A stretch of DNA of 64,000 nucleotides from Verrucomicrobiota bacterium (GTDB taxonomy: Bacteria; Verrucomicrobiota; Verrucomicrobiia; Opitutales; UBA953). The notes beneath the pieces are model-generated. The model was not told the DNA's origin. It saw nothing but the letters and a program-made list of their open reading frames with translations, and did no database searches. The position numbers and the translations under genes are program-made. The stretch is taken from positions 62,001-126,000 of the forward strand of contig SUVQ01000006.1 in NCBI GenBank assembly GCA_015061905.1, written 5' to 3'. Below are positions 29,934-38,969 of the stretch, piece by piece (position 1 is the stretch's first letter; every line of letters begins with the position of its first letter).

Positions 29934-29989
29934 TTTTCTACTATATTTGATACCTCATAGCAGAAATCTTTTAGGTTCCATCTTTACGC

Positions 29990-31237
29990 TCATTGAATTT
30001 GCTCCCTAACGTGTTGGTCCTCATTGATAATTCTCAACAAGTCCTCCTTTAATTTAAGCTCTCGTACTTTCATCTTAATTTTACCTGTAAATGTTAACCA
30101 CACTATCTTAATGACGTGTGCCACGGAGTACATACCCCCAAGTAGCATCAAAACCCCTAAGACCACCCAAAAAGAACCAAGTAGGCAGAAATTGTATCCA
30201 GGAAGAATAAGAACAAACATGAATAAAATACCCCGAGGCAAATCACTCATTTCATTACTCTCCAAATAAACTTTATCTTCAGAGATTTCATCCTCCAATG
30301 CCCGAATAACTTTTTCTTCGGGAGGTAGATCATCATCTTTACAACACCATTCTCTCAGATATGAAATAACGCGCGTTTTCGACACACTCGAATAGTGCAA
30401 TCTAGTCCTTATTCTTTTTTTCTTTTCCCAGCAGAACTTAGCTCTAAGTTCTTTTGCTTCTTTTTCACGCTTCTCTTTCTGTATAGCGAGTATAGACTCA
30501 TCAAGTACATCCATGAAATAATCTAAGCCCACGGAATCGAAATTCTTTGCCGGAACTATTACAGAATAGCCCTGTTGAGAATTCCAACGTGTTTCAACGT
30601 CTGCAACAGAAGCGACATACTCCACATAGACACGACCGTCATCAACTTTCCTTATCTCGGTTGTTAATTCCGGAATATATTTGTTTAACACTTCCCGTGC
30701 ATTTTTCGTGTTCAGCCCCTGCAGGGTCAACAAACTTTGTAGCTGATCGTGTTGAGAAAGCAATATTACAACCCGAGTAGATTCGTTTCGAGAAAGAACA
30801 TCTTTTGCCGCAAAATAAACGAATGATTTTAAGCCTTCCCGCTCCCGATAGGTCTTCCCGTTTATGATGTCAACAAGGTTAACAAACAAAACAAGAACAT
30901 CTGATTTATCAATCTCGTCCTTTAATTCTTTCTGTTTTGTCGTCAGCTCATCTCCGCTGTATATATCTTGAATATCTTGCCCGGGCGTATCCAAGACACT
31001 GACGTCTGCACTTATACCGTCATGAAGCGTTAATTCCCACGCTAAATCTTTAATCTGTCCTGCTCCTGTCGAATCTGGCCATTTTTGTTCATCAACAAGA
31101 TCTCCGTAGATTTCCGCCGTATAGCGCTTTGTTTTTTGATTCTTAGGCAAAAAACGCTCCGAAAATCTTTCTGCTAACACAGAAATAAATACAGTCTTTC
31201 CTGCCCCGGACGAACCAATAATCGTGATTTTAGACAT
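29990..31237 (-). CDS. P-loop GTPase with C-terminal membrane hairpin
   Basis: A 415-residue protein. P-loop GSSGAGKT at about residue 8, G3 DTPGQD near 80, and a G4-like LSQHDQ near 160. After a charged coiled-coil stretch (EKREKEAKELRAKF) two adjacent membrane helices occupy about 335-382, followed by a cytosolic tail. This resembles TRAFAC-class GTPases found in NTPase-dependent conflict systems rather than translation GTPases, but I cannot name the family. No iterated word occurs in the gene. It lies 22 bases after the second dynamin-like GTPase and is presumably one operon with it. Confidence 0.72.
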   Translation of the reverse strand: MSKITIIGSSGAGKTVFISVLAERFSERFLPKNQKTKRYTAEIYGDLVDEQKWPDSTGAGQIKDLAWELTLHDGISADVSVLDTPGQDIQDIYSGDELTTKQKELKDEIDKSDVLVLFVNLVDIINGKTYREREGLKSFVYFAAKDVLSRNESTRVVILLSQHDQLQSLLTLQGLNTKNAREVLNKYIPELTTEIRKVDDGRVYVEYVASVADVETRWNSQQGYSVIVPAKNFDSVGLDYFMDVLDESILAIQKEKREKEAKELRAKFCWEKKKRIRTRLHYSSVSKTRVISYLREWCCKDDDLPPEEKVIRALEDEISEDKVYLESNEMSDLPRGILFMFVLILPGYNFCLLGSFWVVLGVLMLLGGMYSVAHVIKIVWLTFTGKIKMKVRELKLKEDLLRIINEDQHVREQIQ

Positions 31238-31259
31238 AAAAATGCAAATTTGTTAAAGT

Positions 31260-32312
31260 TTATTCACTCATCATATCAACCCACGGAGCGAGTAACGATT
31301 CCGTGCGGTATTTTTCGACAAATTGAGCACGAAGCGTCGGAACAAAGATGTCTTTTCCTTCCCGCATATCGCCGACAAATTTTCGGGTAATCACACCAAG
31401 GAGATTAAGACTTTCCAAAACACCGACAAATCGACCGTCTTCTTCTTTCAGCTTTTTTATCCGCTTTTCTACATCAGCAATCCCGGATTCTTCTAAAGCA
31501 TTAATGTCGTTCTCCTTGCGTGCATCAGCACCTTGCTTCCCATTAACAAAATGAACTTTAAGCGTTTTCCGAAAATTAGATGCGTATCTTTCTAAAAAGC
31601 GTTTACGCGTCTGCTTGGTCCAAGCATCTCCGTTGGTAAGCACTAAATCGTCACAACGCCACCGCAGGAAGCGGTGATAAAACTCCAATTCGCGCCGCCC
31701 GACCCCGCCGTTTACGGTACACCCCACCCAAAAAATTTGGGCAACTTCTTTCGTAAGAAAGTCGGAAACTGTTTTTTCATCCTGTTCTCCTAAAGATCCG
31801 GCGGCACCGAATCCGGGAGTATCGACAAGAACCAAGCCGCTAGAGAGGATATCTGCAGAAGGAATATGAACGCAAATACGCTTCCAATGCTCATGCTCGT
31901 CACCATCGCCATGGGCGCACATTTCCGAAAGCTCCTTGCGAAGTTGTTCCACACACTTATATTTCCGCTCTTCCGGCAACAACGTTCCGGAACGCTCCGC
32001 AACAATGTGAAATCCGTCCCCGTGAGAAAACTCCACGATACTTGCCGTACAAGTATCATTGACGGAAGGCGCAACGTCCACTCCAAGCAACGCATTAATC
32101 AGTTTGGATTTCCCAACATTGCTGAGTCCGACGAACGCCACTTTATAAGCGGATGTCGAACGCAAACAACGTTCCCGCAAAGGAATTAAATCGTCCTTCA
32201 GAGACGTAAATAATTCACATACGTCTCTGTTATCCCAATGGCGTTTTGCCGACTCCTGAAACAAGTGAAGCAAGTGCTCCACAATTTCAATTGTTGATCG
32301 CTTTTTGTTCAT
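31260..32312 (-). CDS. Dynamin-like/YfjP-type GTPase
   Basis: A 350-residue GTPase. G1 is GLSNVGKSKLINALLG near residue 62, the G2 threonine is in NDTCTASIVEF, G3 is DTPGFG near 160, and a divergent G4 is LTNGDAWTK. A helical C-terminal part follows without a clear membrane segment. It is 9 bases downstream of the larger dynamin-like gene. Tandem unequal pairs of this kind are typical of bacterial dynamin-like systems, in which the two proteins form hetero-oligomers on membranes (family knowledge). Membrane remodelling or anti-phage action here is inference. Confidence 0.8.
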   Translation of the reverse strand: MNKKRSTIEIVEHLLHLFQESAKRHWDNRDVCELFTSLKDDLIPLRERCLRSTSAYKVAFVGLSNVGKSKLINALLGVDVAPSVNDTCTASIVEFSHGDGFHIVAERSGTLLPEERKYKCVEQLRKELSEMCAHGDGDEHEHWKRICVHIPSADILSSGLVLVDTPGFGAAGSLGEQDEKTVSDFLTKEVAQIFWVGCTVNGGVGRRELEFYHRFLRWRCDDLVLTNGDAWTKQTRKRFLERYASNFRKTLKVHFVNGKQGADARKENDINALEESGIADVEKRIKKLKEEDGRFVGVLESLNLLGVITRKFVGDMREGKDIFVPTLRAQFVEKYRTESLLAPWVDMMSE

Positions 32313-32321
32313 GACGAAGAA

Positions 32322-34244
32322 TTAAACAACTTTCACGAGCTTAGATAATCTGTCGCTACGTTTTCGGACATCTGCACTTTGGGCGTGGATAGCCGCTTTC
32401 TTCATTTCCGTCTCCATGCTAATGAGTTGCTGAGACCATGAATTCTCGAATTCAGCAACAATACGAGTCCCCATTTCTTTTAATTTTTCTACCTTATCAC
32501 TTCCAACATCCACAAAAGCAATTTCTACCCTTTTCAAGACTTCTGTTTTTATTTTTTTTAAATCTTTATTTCGCTTCAAACCCCAAGCAACCGGTATTGC
32601 ACAAAGTCCTACAGCGGCGACAGTCCACCCAATAGGTCCGGCAACTAAAGCGAGCGAAGTAGGCACGGTCATCACTGTGGTTCCCATCGCCGTAGCTGTC
32701 GTGGAGATACTACTACCGAGAGACGCTAAAAGCGTGTCAACAATTCCCGTTGTTACTGCAGCACTTCCTAGCGTAGCGGTAGTGGTTCCTCCTGCCAAGC
32801 TGGCAAGAGTGCTTCCGAAAGCAACAAACGGGGCCGCAAACGGAGATAGTGTCGTTACGGTCGTTGTTAATCCTCCTGCAACCGTTGCAAACAAACCTCC
32901 TCCGACAGCAAGCGTTGCGCCGGTTCCCGCCAACATGACCTCACTTACATTGGAGTTATTTTGAACCATCGAGAGAGTCCCATTTGAGGACAGATAAATA
33001 ACAGGACAATCTTCGTCATATTTTTTTGCCACCTCTTGGAGACGAATTTCCAGTTCACGAGACGCTTTTCCCAATTTCGCTTCAATCGTTTTTGCGAAAA
33101 ATGCGGGCATTTCTTTCTTCAGGCGACCGACATTTGCAATCCCAAAAGAATCCATCTTCTCGGTCAGCGCAATTTCAATAGCATTTCTGACTTTCGGAAG
33201 TGATGCCGCAAACTCATCGACAATTCCATCCCAACGGAGTTTGAAGTCCTTGCTCCGTATTTTGTTTTGTTTTTCAAATTCGTTTTTCTTTATCGCAAAT
33301 TCGGCTTCCAGTTTTGAAAGATTTTCAGGGGAAAGATCTGAAATTGTTGATTCCATCTCAACTGCTTTGCGCATCTTATCAAGAATGCTTTCTATGCGGG
33401 CAACAAAGTGTTTTTTGACCAATCTTCCGCGATTCTCGTCGATGAATTTCAGTATATCTTCCATCAGTACGGGAACGCCGCTGTTTTCCCAATTGCCTTT
33501 AAATGCCTGTTTCGCGGAAATCTTGTAAATCGTGTTCACGGAAATTTTCGTTCCCGCCAACTTTTTGCGATTTGCGTTCTCTCCTTCCTCAAGCTCTGTT
33601 GTGTCAACAGAATCAATTTGATTCATCGCCACGAAAAACTTACCGATATCGTTTTCCTGAAGAGCATTCAGCAAGTCTATTTCACCCGCAGAAATCGGCA
33701 TTCGAGCAGATGTCAACAAAAGTACAACGTCGCTCTGTGGAAGAAATTGATAGATGATTTGATCGTGGTGTTCGTGTATAGAATCTGAGCCCGGCAAATC
33801 GACGAGCGTAACACTTTCAAACTTTTTCACAAACGGAGCGGAAACCCGAATGAGCTGAACATCTTTGCTGTTTCTCGGATTCCCTTCTTCCGTTGCGTAG
33901 TCACGAATTTCATCCGGTAAAATTCTCTTTGCTTCTCCATCACGAAATACGACTTCCACATATTCCTCCGGGGCGTAAGTAAAGGTCGTACAAATGCTTG
34001 TCGCCGGAAGTTCGTCAATTGGCGCATACGTATCGTCTCGACGTCCTAGAAGTGCATTGATAAGCGTGGATTTTCCGCGCTTTGCTAAACCCATCAGCGA
34101 AAGCACAAACTTTTCCGACTCGTACGTCTCTATCGCTACATCAATTTTTTGCATGGAAGAAACATCTCCTTCTTCTGAACAAACTTTTCGGACTTCTTTC
34201 GCCCAGTTGATAAGTTCTTCTTTGCTAAGGTTTTTGCGTTTCAT
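32322..34244 (-). CDS. Bacterial dynamin-like protein
   Basis: A 640-residue large GTPase. G1 GLAKRGKSTLINALLG near residue 52, G2 LPATSICTTF, G3 DLPGSD near 154 and G4 NQID near 208 make a complete dynamin-type G domain. A helical stalk with KLEAEFAIKKNEFEKQNK follows. Residues about 435-555 are a long Ala/Gly/Thr-rich hydrophobic region able to insert in membranes, then a helical tail. Bacterial dynamin-like proteins fuse or repair membranes, and some act in phage defence. It lies 25 bases after the small zinc-finger gene and heads the GTPase series. The iterated word is rare (about 33474 and 33547 only). Confidence 0.86.
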   Translation of the reverse strand: MKRKNLSKEELINWAKEVRKVCSEEGDVSSMQKIDVAIETYESEKFVLSLMGLAKRGKSTLINALLGRRDDTYAPIDELPATSICTTFTYAPEEYVEVVFRDGEAKRILPDEIRDYATEEGNPRNSKDVQLIRVSAPFVKKFESVTLVDLPGSDSIHEHHDQIIYQFLPQSDVVLLLTSARMPISAGEIDLLNALQENDIGKFFVAMNQIDSVDTTELEEGENANRKKLAGTKISVNTIYKISAKQAFKGNWENSGVPVLMEDILKFIDENRGRLVKKHFVARIESILDKMRKAVEMESTISDLSPENLSKLEAEFAIKKNEFEKQNKIRSKDFKLRWDGIVDEFAASLPKVRNAIEIALTEKMDSFGIANVGRLKKEMPAFFAKTIEAKLGKASRELEIRLQEVAKKYDEDCPVIYLSSNGTLSMVQNNSNVSEVMLAGTGATLAVGGGLFATVAGGLTTTVTTLSPFAAPFVAFGSTLASLAGGTTTATLGSAAVTTGIVDTLLASLGSSISTTATAMGTTVMTVPTSLALVAGPIGWTVAAVGLCAIPVAWGLKRNKDLKKIKTEVLKRVEIAFVDVGSDKVEKLKEMGTRIVAEFENSWSQQLISMETEMKKAAIHAQSADVRKRSDRLSKLVKVV

Positions 34245-34269
34245 AGATTTTAAGATAAATAGTTAAAGT

Positions 34270-34644
34270 TTAATCTGCGGCGACGTGGCGGGAGCCGTTG
34301 GGGTTGGCACGGCAAGGGCTCGCGGTGAGTGTGCGGATGCTGTTCGCGCGGAAGCCGCAGTAGCGGCAAACGTAGATTTGGCGGGTCTTGCGACCGCGTT
34401 GCGCGACGTGTTTCTTCGAGGGAGAGTTCGGGCAAACACCTAAGGCGGAAAGCTGTTTTGCCGAGGAAGCGGAGCGTCCGCAGTATTTGCAGGTTACGGA
34501 TTCGGCAAGCAATTTTTCAAAATGCTCGTAAGAGATTACTCCTAAGCCTTGCGGATAACATGCAACTCCGCCACAGGCGAAAACGTTCCCGCAGAGAGAG
34601 AAAATCGAAACGGCTATCGTCGCTTTGAACAGACGAAGATACAT
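34270..34644 (-). CDS. Small secreted protein with two Cys/His finger repeats
   Basis: A 124-residue protein. The ATG at 34644 gives a signal peptide (MYLRLFKATIAVSIFSLCGNVFA). It then carries two similar units of about 30 residues: CKYCGRSASSAKQLSALGVC, then six residues before KKHV, and CRYCGFRANSIRTLTASPC, then GSRHV. Each has two Cys at CxxC spacing, a third Cys and a terminal His, a plausible zinc-binding CCCH unit. Exported zinc fingers are unusual. I do not recognise a named family. It is first in the minus-strand block, 25 bases before the dynamin-like gene. Confidence 0.68.
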   Translation of the reverse strand: MYLRLFKATIAVSIFSLCGNVFACGGVACYPQGLGVISYEHFEKLLAESVTCKYCGRSASSAKQLSALGVCPNSPSKKHVAQRGRKTRQIYVCRYCGFRANSIRTLTASPCRANPNGSRHVAAD

Positions 34645-35275
34645 AGGGGTTGAGATTGTGAAAATGTTAGAAGCGAAGATTCTCCGACAGATGAAATCTG
34701 ACACGAAAAAATCTTTTCAATGGTGGGAAGTTTAACAAAAAAAAAAAGCTACAATTCAAGAGATTTAAAATGAGACACAACGCACAATTACTTCCTTCCG
34801 CAAAGATTTACGCTTATGTCCCTCGCGTCTTTTCGACGGAGGTAAAGGGAAATTGACTTCCGGCAAGTCGACGACTCATCTTAGGTCCTCTTTGACGCAT
34901 AACTTATTTGGTGCACTTTTTAGTGAGGCATCATTCCCGTCTTCCAAAAACTCGCACAAAGCTACAACAAAGTCTCCAAGAAAAATAAGCTTTGCATTAA
35001 AAGAATTTCTGTTCCATTGCGCGCGGGAACGCCACGGAGAAAATTCGTCTCCGTAGCGGCGCGGTATCTACAAATTCGATACACGGAGCGTCAGGCTACG
35101 CCTTGCTCTGTGCCAATCTCTTCATGCGCTTTCAGGGCGTGTTTTTACCCAGAAGAAAAATAAAAACTCTGCGTCCCGTCGCGATGTCTTATTTTTCGCC
35201 CGAAACAATTTTTCGGGCGATCCGGCGGGTTCCGTGGTTCAAAAAATATCGTCGGGAACAAATGCGTTCCCGCGC
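34645..35275. other. 630-bp intergenic region upstream of the GTPase block
   Basis: No convincing gene. It holds an 11-A run near 34736-34746, the 22-bp element shared with 6836-6857 (here 34911-34932), one iterated word (about 35024), an imperfect hairpin with ACGGAGA (35034-35040) and TCTCCGT (35048-35054), and a TCGCCCGAAA/TTTCGGGCGA stem (35196-35220) just beyond the icd stop. It probably contains the promoter of the GTPase block and a gene remnant. Confidence 0.5.
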
Positions 35276-36523
<1,248 letters not shown>

Positions 36524-36634
36524 TGTAAAAAAATAAAATTTCGGCGATTTTAATTTTTCTGCAAAAAATAACAAATTGAAATTTGAGAGAATTTTTTTGG
36601 GAACCGGGAAATGGGAGTTGAGAGTCGGGAGGGT

Positions 36635-37768
36635 CTAAGAAGAGCGGCAAACTTTTTTCGGCAAATTCTCATTCCCGTCCAGGGGCAACAAAAGTTGGCT
36701 CTCGTCGTCCCGGGAACGCGGTTTCGCCGTCTTCTCGCCGGGAATTACGGGTGCGGCATGAGAAACGGTGATTCCGAGCAGGCGCACCGGCTTCCCTTCG
36801 GGTAAATGCGCATCGAGCAGGTTTTTCGCCGAGCGAAACAAATCCTCCGCCTCCGCAAAAACCGTATCCCGCGTGCGAGAACGCGTCATTTGCGTAAAAT
36901 CCGCAAACTTTATTTTCAGCGTCAGCGTGTAGCCGGAAAAATTTGCGCGGGAGAGCCGGCGATCCAATTCCTTCGCGATGAGCCGCAACTCCTCCGAGCA
37001 CGCCTCCGCGCCGACAAGATCTTGCCGGAACGTATCTTCCACGCCGAGCGAAACGCGCTCGCGGTGCGCCTCCACCTCGCGCGGATCGTTCCCGCGCACG
37101 ATTTCGTAAAACCATGCGCCCGTTTTTCCGAAATGCTCCGTCAGCTCCTCGCGACTGCGTTCCCGCAAATCCTTGCCGTTTGAGATGCCGAGCGCGTGCA
37201 TCTTTTTCGCCGTTGCGGGACCGACGCCGAAAAAACTTTCCACCGGAAGCGCATCGAGAAACGCGAGCGCATCTTTAGGCAAAATTCGGGAAAGCCCGTC
37301 CGGTTTGCGCAAATCCGAAGCGATTTTCGCCAAAAATTTATTGAACGAAACGCCGGCGGAAGCCGTCAGCCCGAGCTCGGAACGAATTGCGGCGCGAATT
37401 TCCCGCGCAATCTGTGTTGCCGTTTTCCCGCAGGGAGAATCCGTTACATCCAAATACGCTTCATCGAGCGAAAGCGGTTCCACCAAATCCGTGTAGCGGT
37501 GAAAAATTTCGTGAATTTGCGCGGAAACCTGTTTGTAAGCCTCAAAGCGCGGCGGCACGAGAATAAGGCGCGGGCAAAGCCGCTTCGCCTTCGCGACGGA
37601 CAAAGCCGAACGCACCCCGTAACGGCGCGCCTCATAGCTCGCCGTCGTAATCACGTTGCGCGCGGTATCTTTTGCCACGGCGACGGGTTTGCCGCGCAAC
37701 TCCGGGCGATCCCGCTGTTCCACCGAGGCGTAGAACGCGTCCATATCGACATGGATGATTTTTTTCAT
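36635..37768 (-). CDS. dinB: DNA polymerase IV (Y family)
   Basis: A 377-residue translesion polymerase. The ATG at 37768 gives the canonical start MKKIIHVDMDAFYASVEQ, with the metal-binding Asp in VDMDAF and Asp-Glu in PLSLDEAYLDVT. SAGVSFNKFLAKIASD and FGVGPATAKKMHALGI (helix-hairpin-helix) follow, then the little-finger domain. The tail contains QLLLPLD, a fit to the beta-clamp-binding motif. No lexA-type operator is apparent upstream. It is divergent from the EamA transporter gene. Confidence 0.94.
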   Translation of the reverse strand: MKKIIHVDMDAFYASVEQRDRPELRGKPVAVAKDTARNVITTASYEARRYGVRSALSVAKAKRLCPRLILVPPRFEAYKQVSAQIHEIFHRYTDLVEPLSLDEAYLDVTDSPCGKTATQIAREIRAAIRSELGLTASAGVSFNKFLAKIASDLRKPDGLSRILPKDALAFLDALPVESFFGVGPATAKKMHALGISNGKDLRERSREELTEHFGKTGAWFYEIVRGNDPREVEAHRERVSLGVEDTFRQDLVGAEACSEELRLIAKELDRRLSRANFSGYTLTLKIKFADFTQMTRSRTRDTVFAEAEDLFRSAKNLLDAHLPEGKPVRLLGITVSHAAPVIPGEKTAKPRSRDDESQLLLPLDGNENLPKKVCRSS

Positions 37769-38007
37769 GCAACGCGAATTTTGATTATGCGCGCGGGAAC
37801 GCGAAATGCGATTAAAAACGGGAACGCCGCCGCGTCGCTTTTTTGAGAATCGCGGAAAGCGAACAAAGGAGCATCGCGCTAAGACGCAAAGACACAAAAA
37901 ACTAAAAAAGCGCAGAGGATTTGCTGTCATTTTTAACGCGGCGGAAAAACAAATCCTGTTTTTCGGTTTCCTTTCGAGGCGGGAAAGCGTATTTTCGCAG
38001 GCAAAAA
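37769..38007. other. dinB-eamA divergent intergenic region
   Basis: It holds two iterated words (about 37797 and 37819) and TAAGACGCAAAGACACAAA near 37878, a word resembling short elements seen between genes in diverse bacteria. No gene is supported. Confidence 0.4.
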
Positions 38008-38919
38008 ATGGCAAAAGAGCATTTCACCGGACATTTACTGATTTTTTTGTCGGCTCTGATTTTCGGACTCAACTACCCGATTTCAAAATGGTTGCTCGCA
38101 AATTATTTGTCTCCGGAATTTTACATGTGCGCCCGCATGGCGGCATCCTGCGCGCTTTTTTGGGGGCTTTCGCTTTTTTTGCCGAAAGAAAAACTTTCAC
38201 TCAAGGAAATCGGCATTTTCTTTCTGTGTTCCGTCGGCGGTGTAACCGGCAATCAGCTACTTTTCGTGCACGGGCTAAACATGACCTCGCCGATGGACGC
38301 GTCCGTCATCACCGCCGCGCGACCTATTCTCGTTCTTTTGCTTTCCGCGCTGATTTTGCGGGAACGCGTCACGCGGCTTAAATCCGCCGGAGTGCTTGTC
38401 GGCACCGCCGGCGCGATTTGGCTGATTTTGCAATCCGCGACAAACAGCGGGAACGCCGCAAGCCTTGCCGGAAATCTTTGCATTTTCGCAAGCGGCTTTG
38501 TTTACGCGCTCTATTTCGTGTTCTCCAAGCCGCTTTCCGAAAAATACCAAGCGACGACGATGATGAAATGGATGTTCCTTTTTGCCGCGCTTCAAATCCT
38601 GCCGTTTTACGTTCCCGCGATGGCGACGGCGTCCGCACCGGCTCTGACCGCGCCGCTCGGCACCGCCGCCGTTGCCGCGATGATTTTTGTCTTCGTCGGC
38701 ACCTCGTTTCTCGGGTATCTGTTAATCCCGATGGCGGTGCGCCGTATCCGCCCGACATCCGCAAGCATGTATAACAACCTGCACCCGATTATCGCCTGCG
38801 TTATCGCCGTTGCGCTCGGGCAGGATTTTCTTTCCTTTGAAAAAATTTTCGCGGCGGCGGCAATTCTTTCCGGCGTTTTTCTCGTCTCCCGAAGCAACAG
38901 GACGGAAAAAATTAATTAA
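38008..38919 (+). CDS. EamA-family (DMT) transporter
   Basis: A 303-residue protein with ten predicted membrane helices in two EamA repeats. The ATG at 38008 begins MAKEHFTGHLLIFLSALIFGLNYPISKW, the usual first helix. MDASVITAARPILVLLLSALIL and VGTSFLGYLLIPMAVRRIRPTSASMYNNLHP are typical of the two halves. Family members move amino acids, nucleotides or drugs out of the cell; the substrate is unknown. It converges with lnt across a hairpin terminator. Confidence 0.86.
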   Translation: MAKEHFTGHLLIFLSALIFGLNYPISKWLLANYLSPEFYMCARMAASCALFWGLSLFLPKEKLSLKEIGIFFLCSVGGVTGNQLLFVHGLNMTSPMDASVITAARPILVLLLSALILRERVTRLKSAGVLVGTAGAIWLILQSATNSGNAASLAGNLCIFASGFVYALYFVFSKPLSEKYQATTMMKWMFLFAALQILPFYVPAMATASAPALTAPLGTAAVAAMIFVFVGTSFLGYLLIPMAVRRIRPTSASMYNNLHPIIACVIAVALGQDFLSFEKIFAAAAILSGVFLVSRSNRTEKIN

Positions 38920-38942
38920 TCGCGCGCAAAAAGCAGCGAAAC

Positions 38943-38969
38943 GAGCCGTTCCCGCGGCTCCGTTTTTTT
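38943..38969 (+). terminator. Terminator after the EamA gene
   Basis: GAGCCG (38943-38948) pairs with CGGCTC (38955-38960) and a T-run follows. The loop is part of an iterated word. Confidence 0.75.

Noticed and set aside
34853-35056. Small plus-strand frame of 67 codons upstream of the GTPase block
   Set aside because: No ribosome site, no recognisable domain and a composition unlike neighbouring genes; at best a gene remnant.
35196-35220. TCGCCCGAAA stem as a terminator for icd
   Set aside because: The inverted repeat is real but neither strand has a T-run after it, so it is listed only as intergenic structure.
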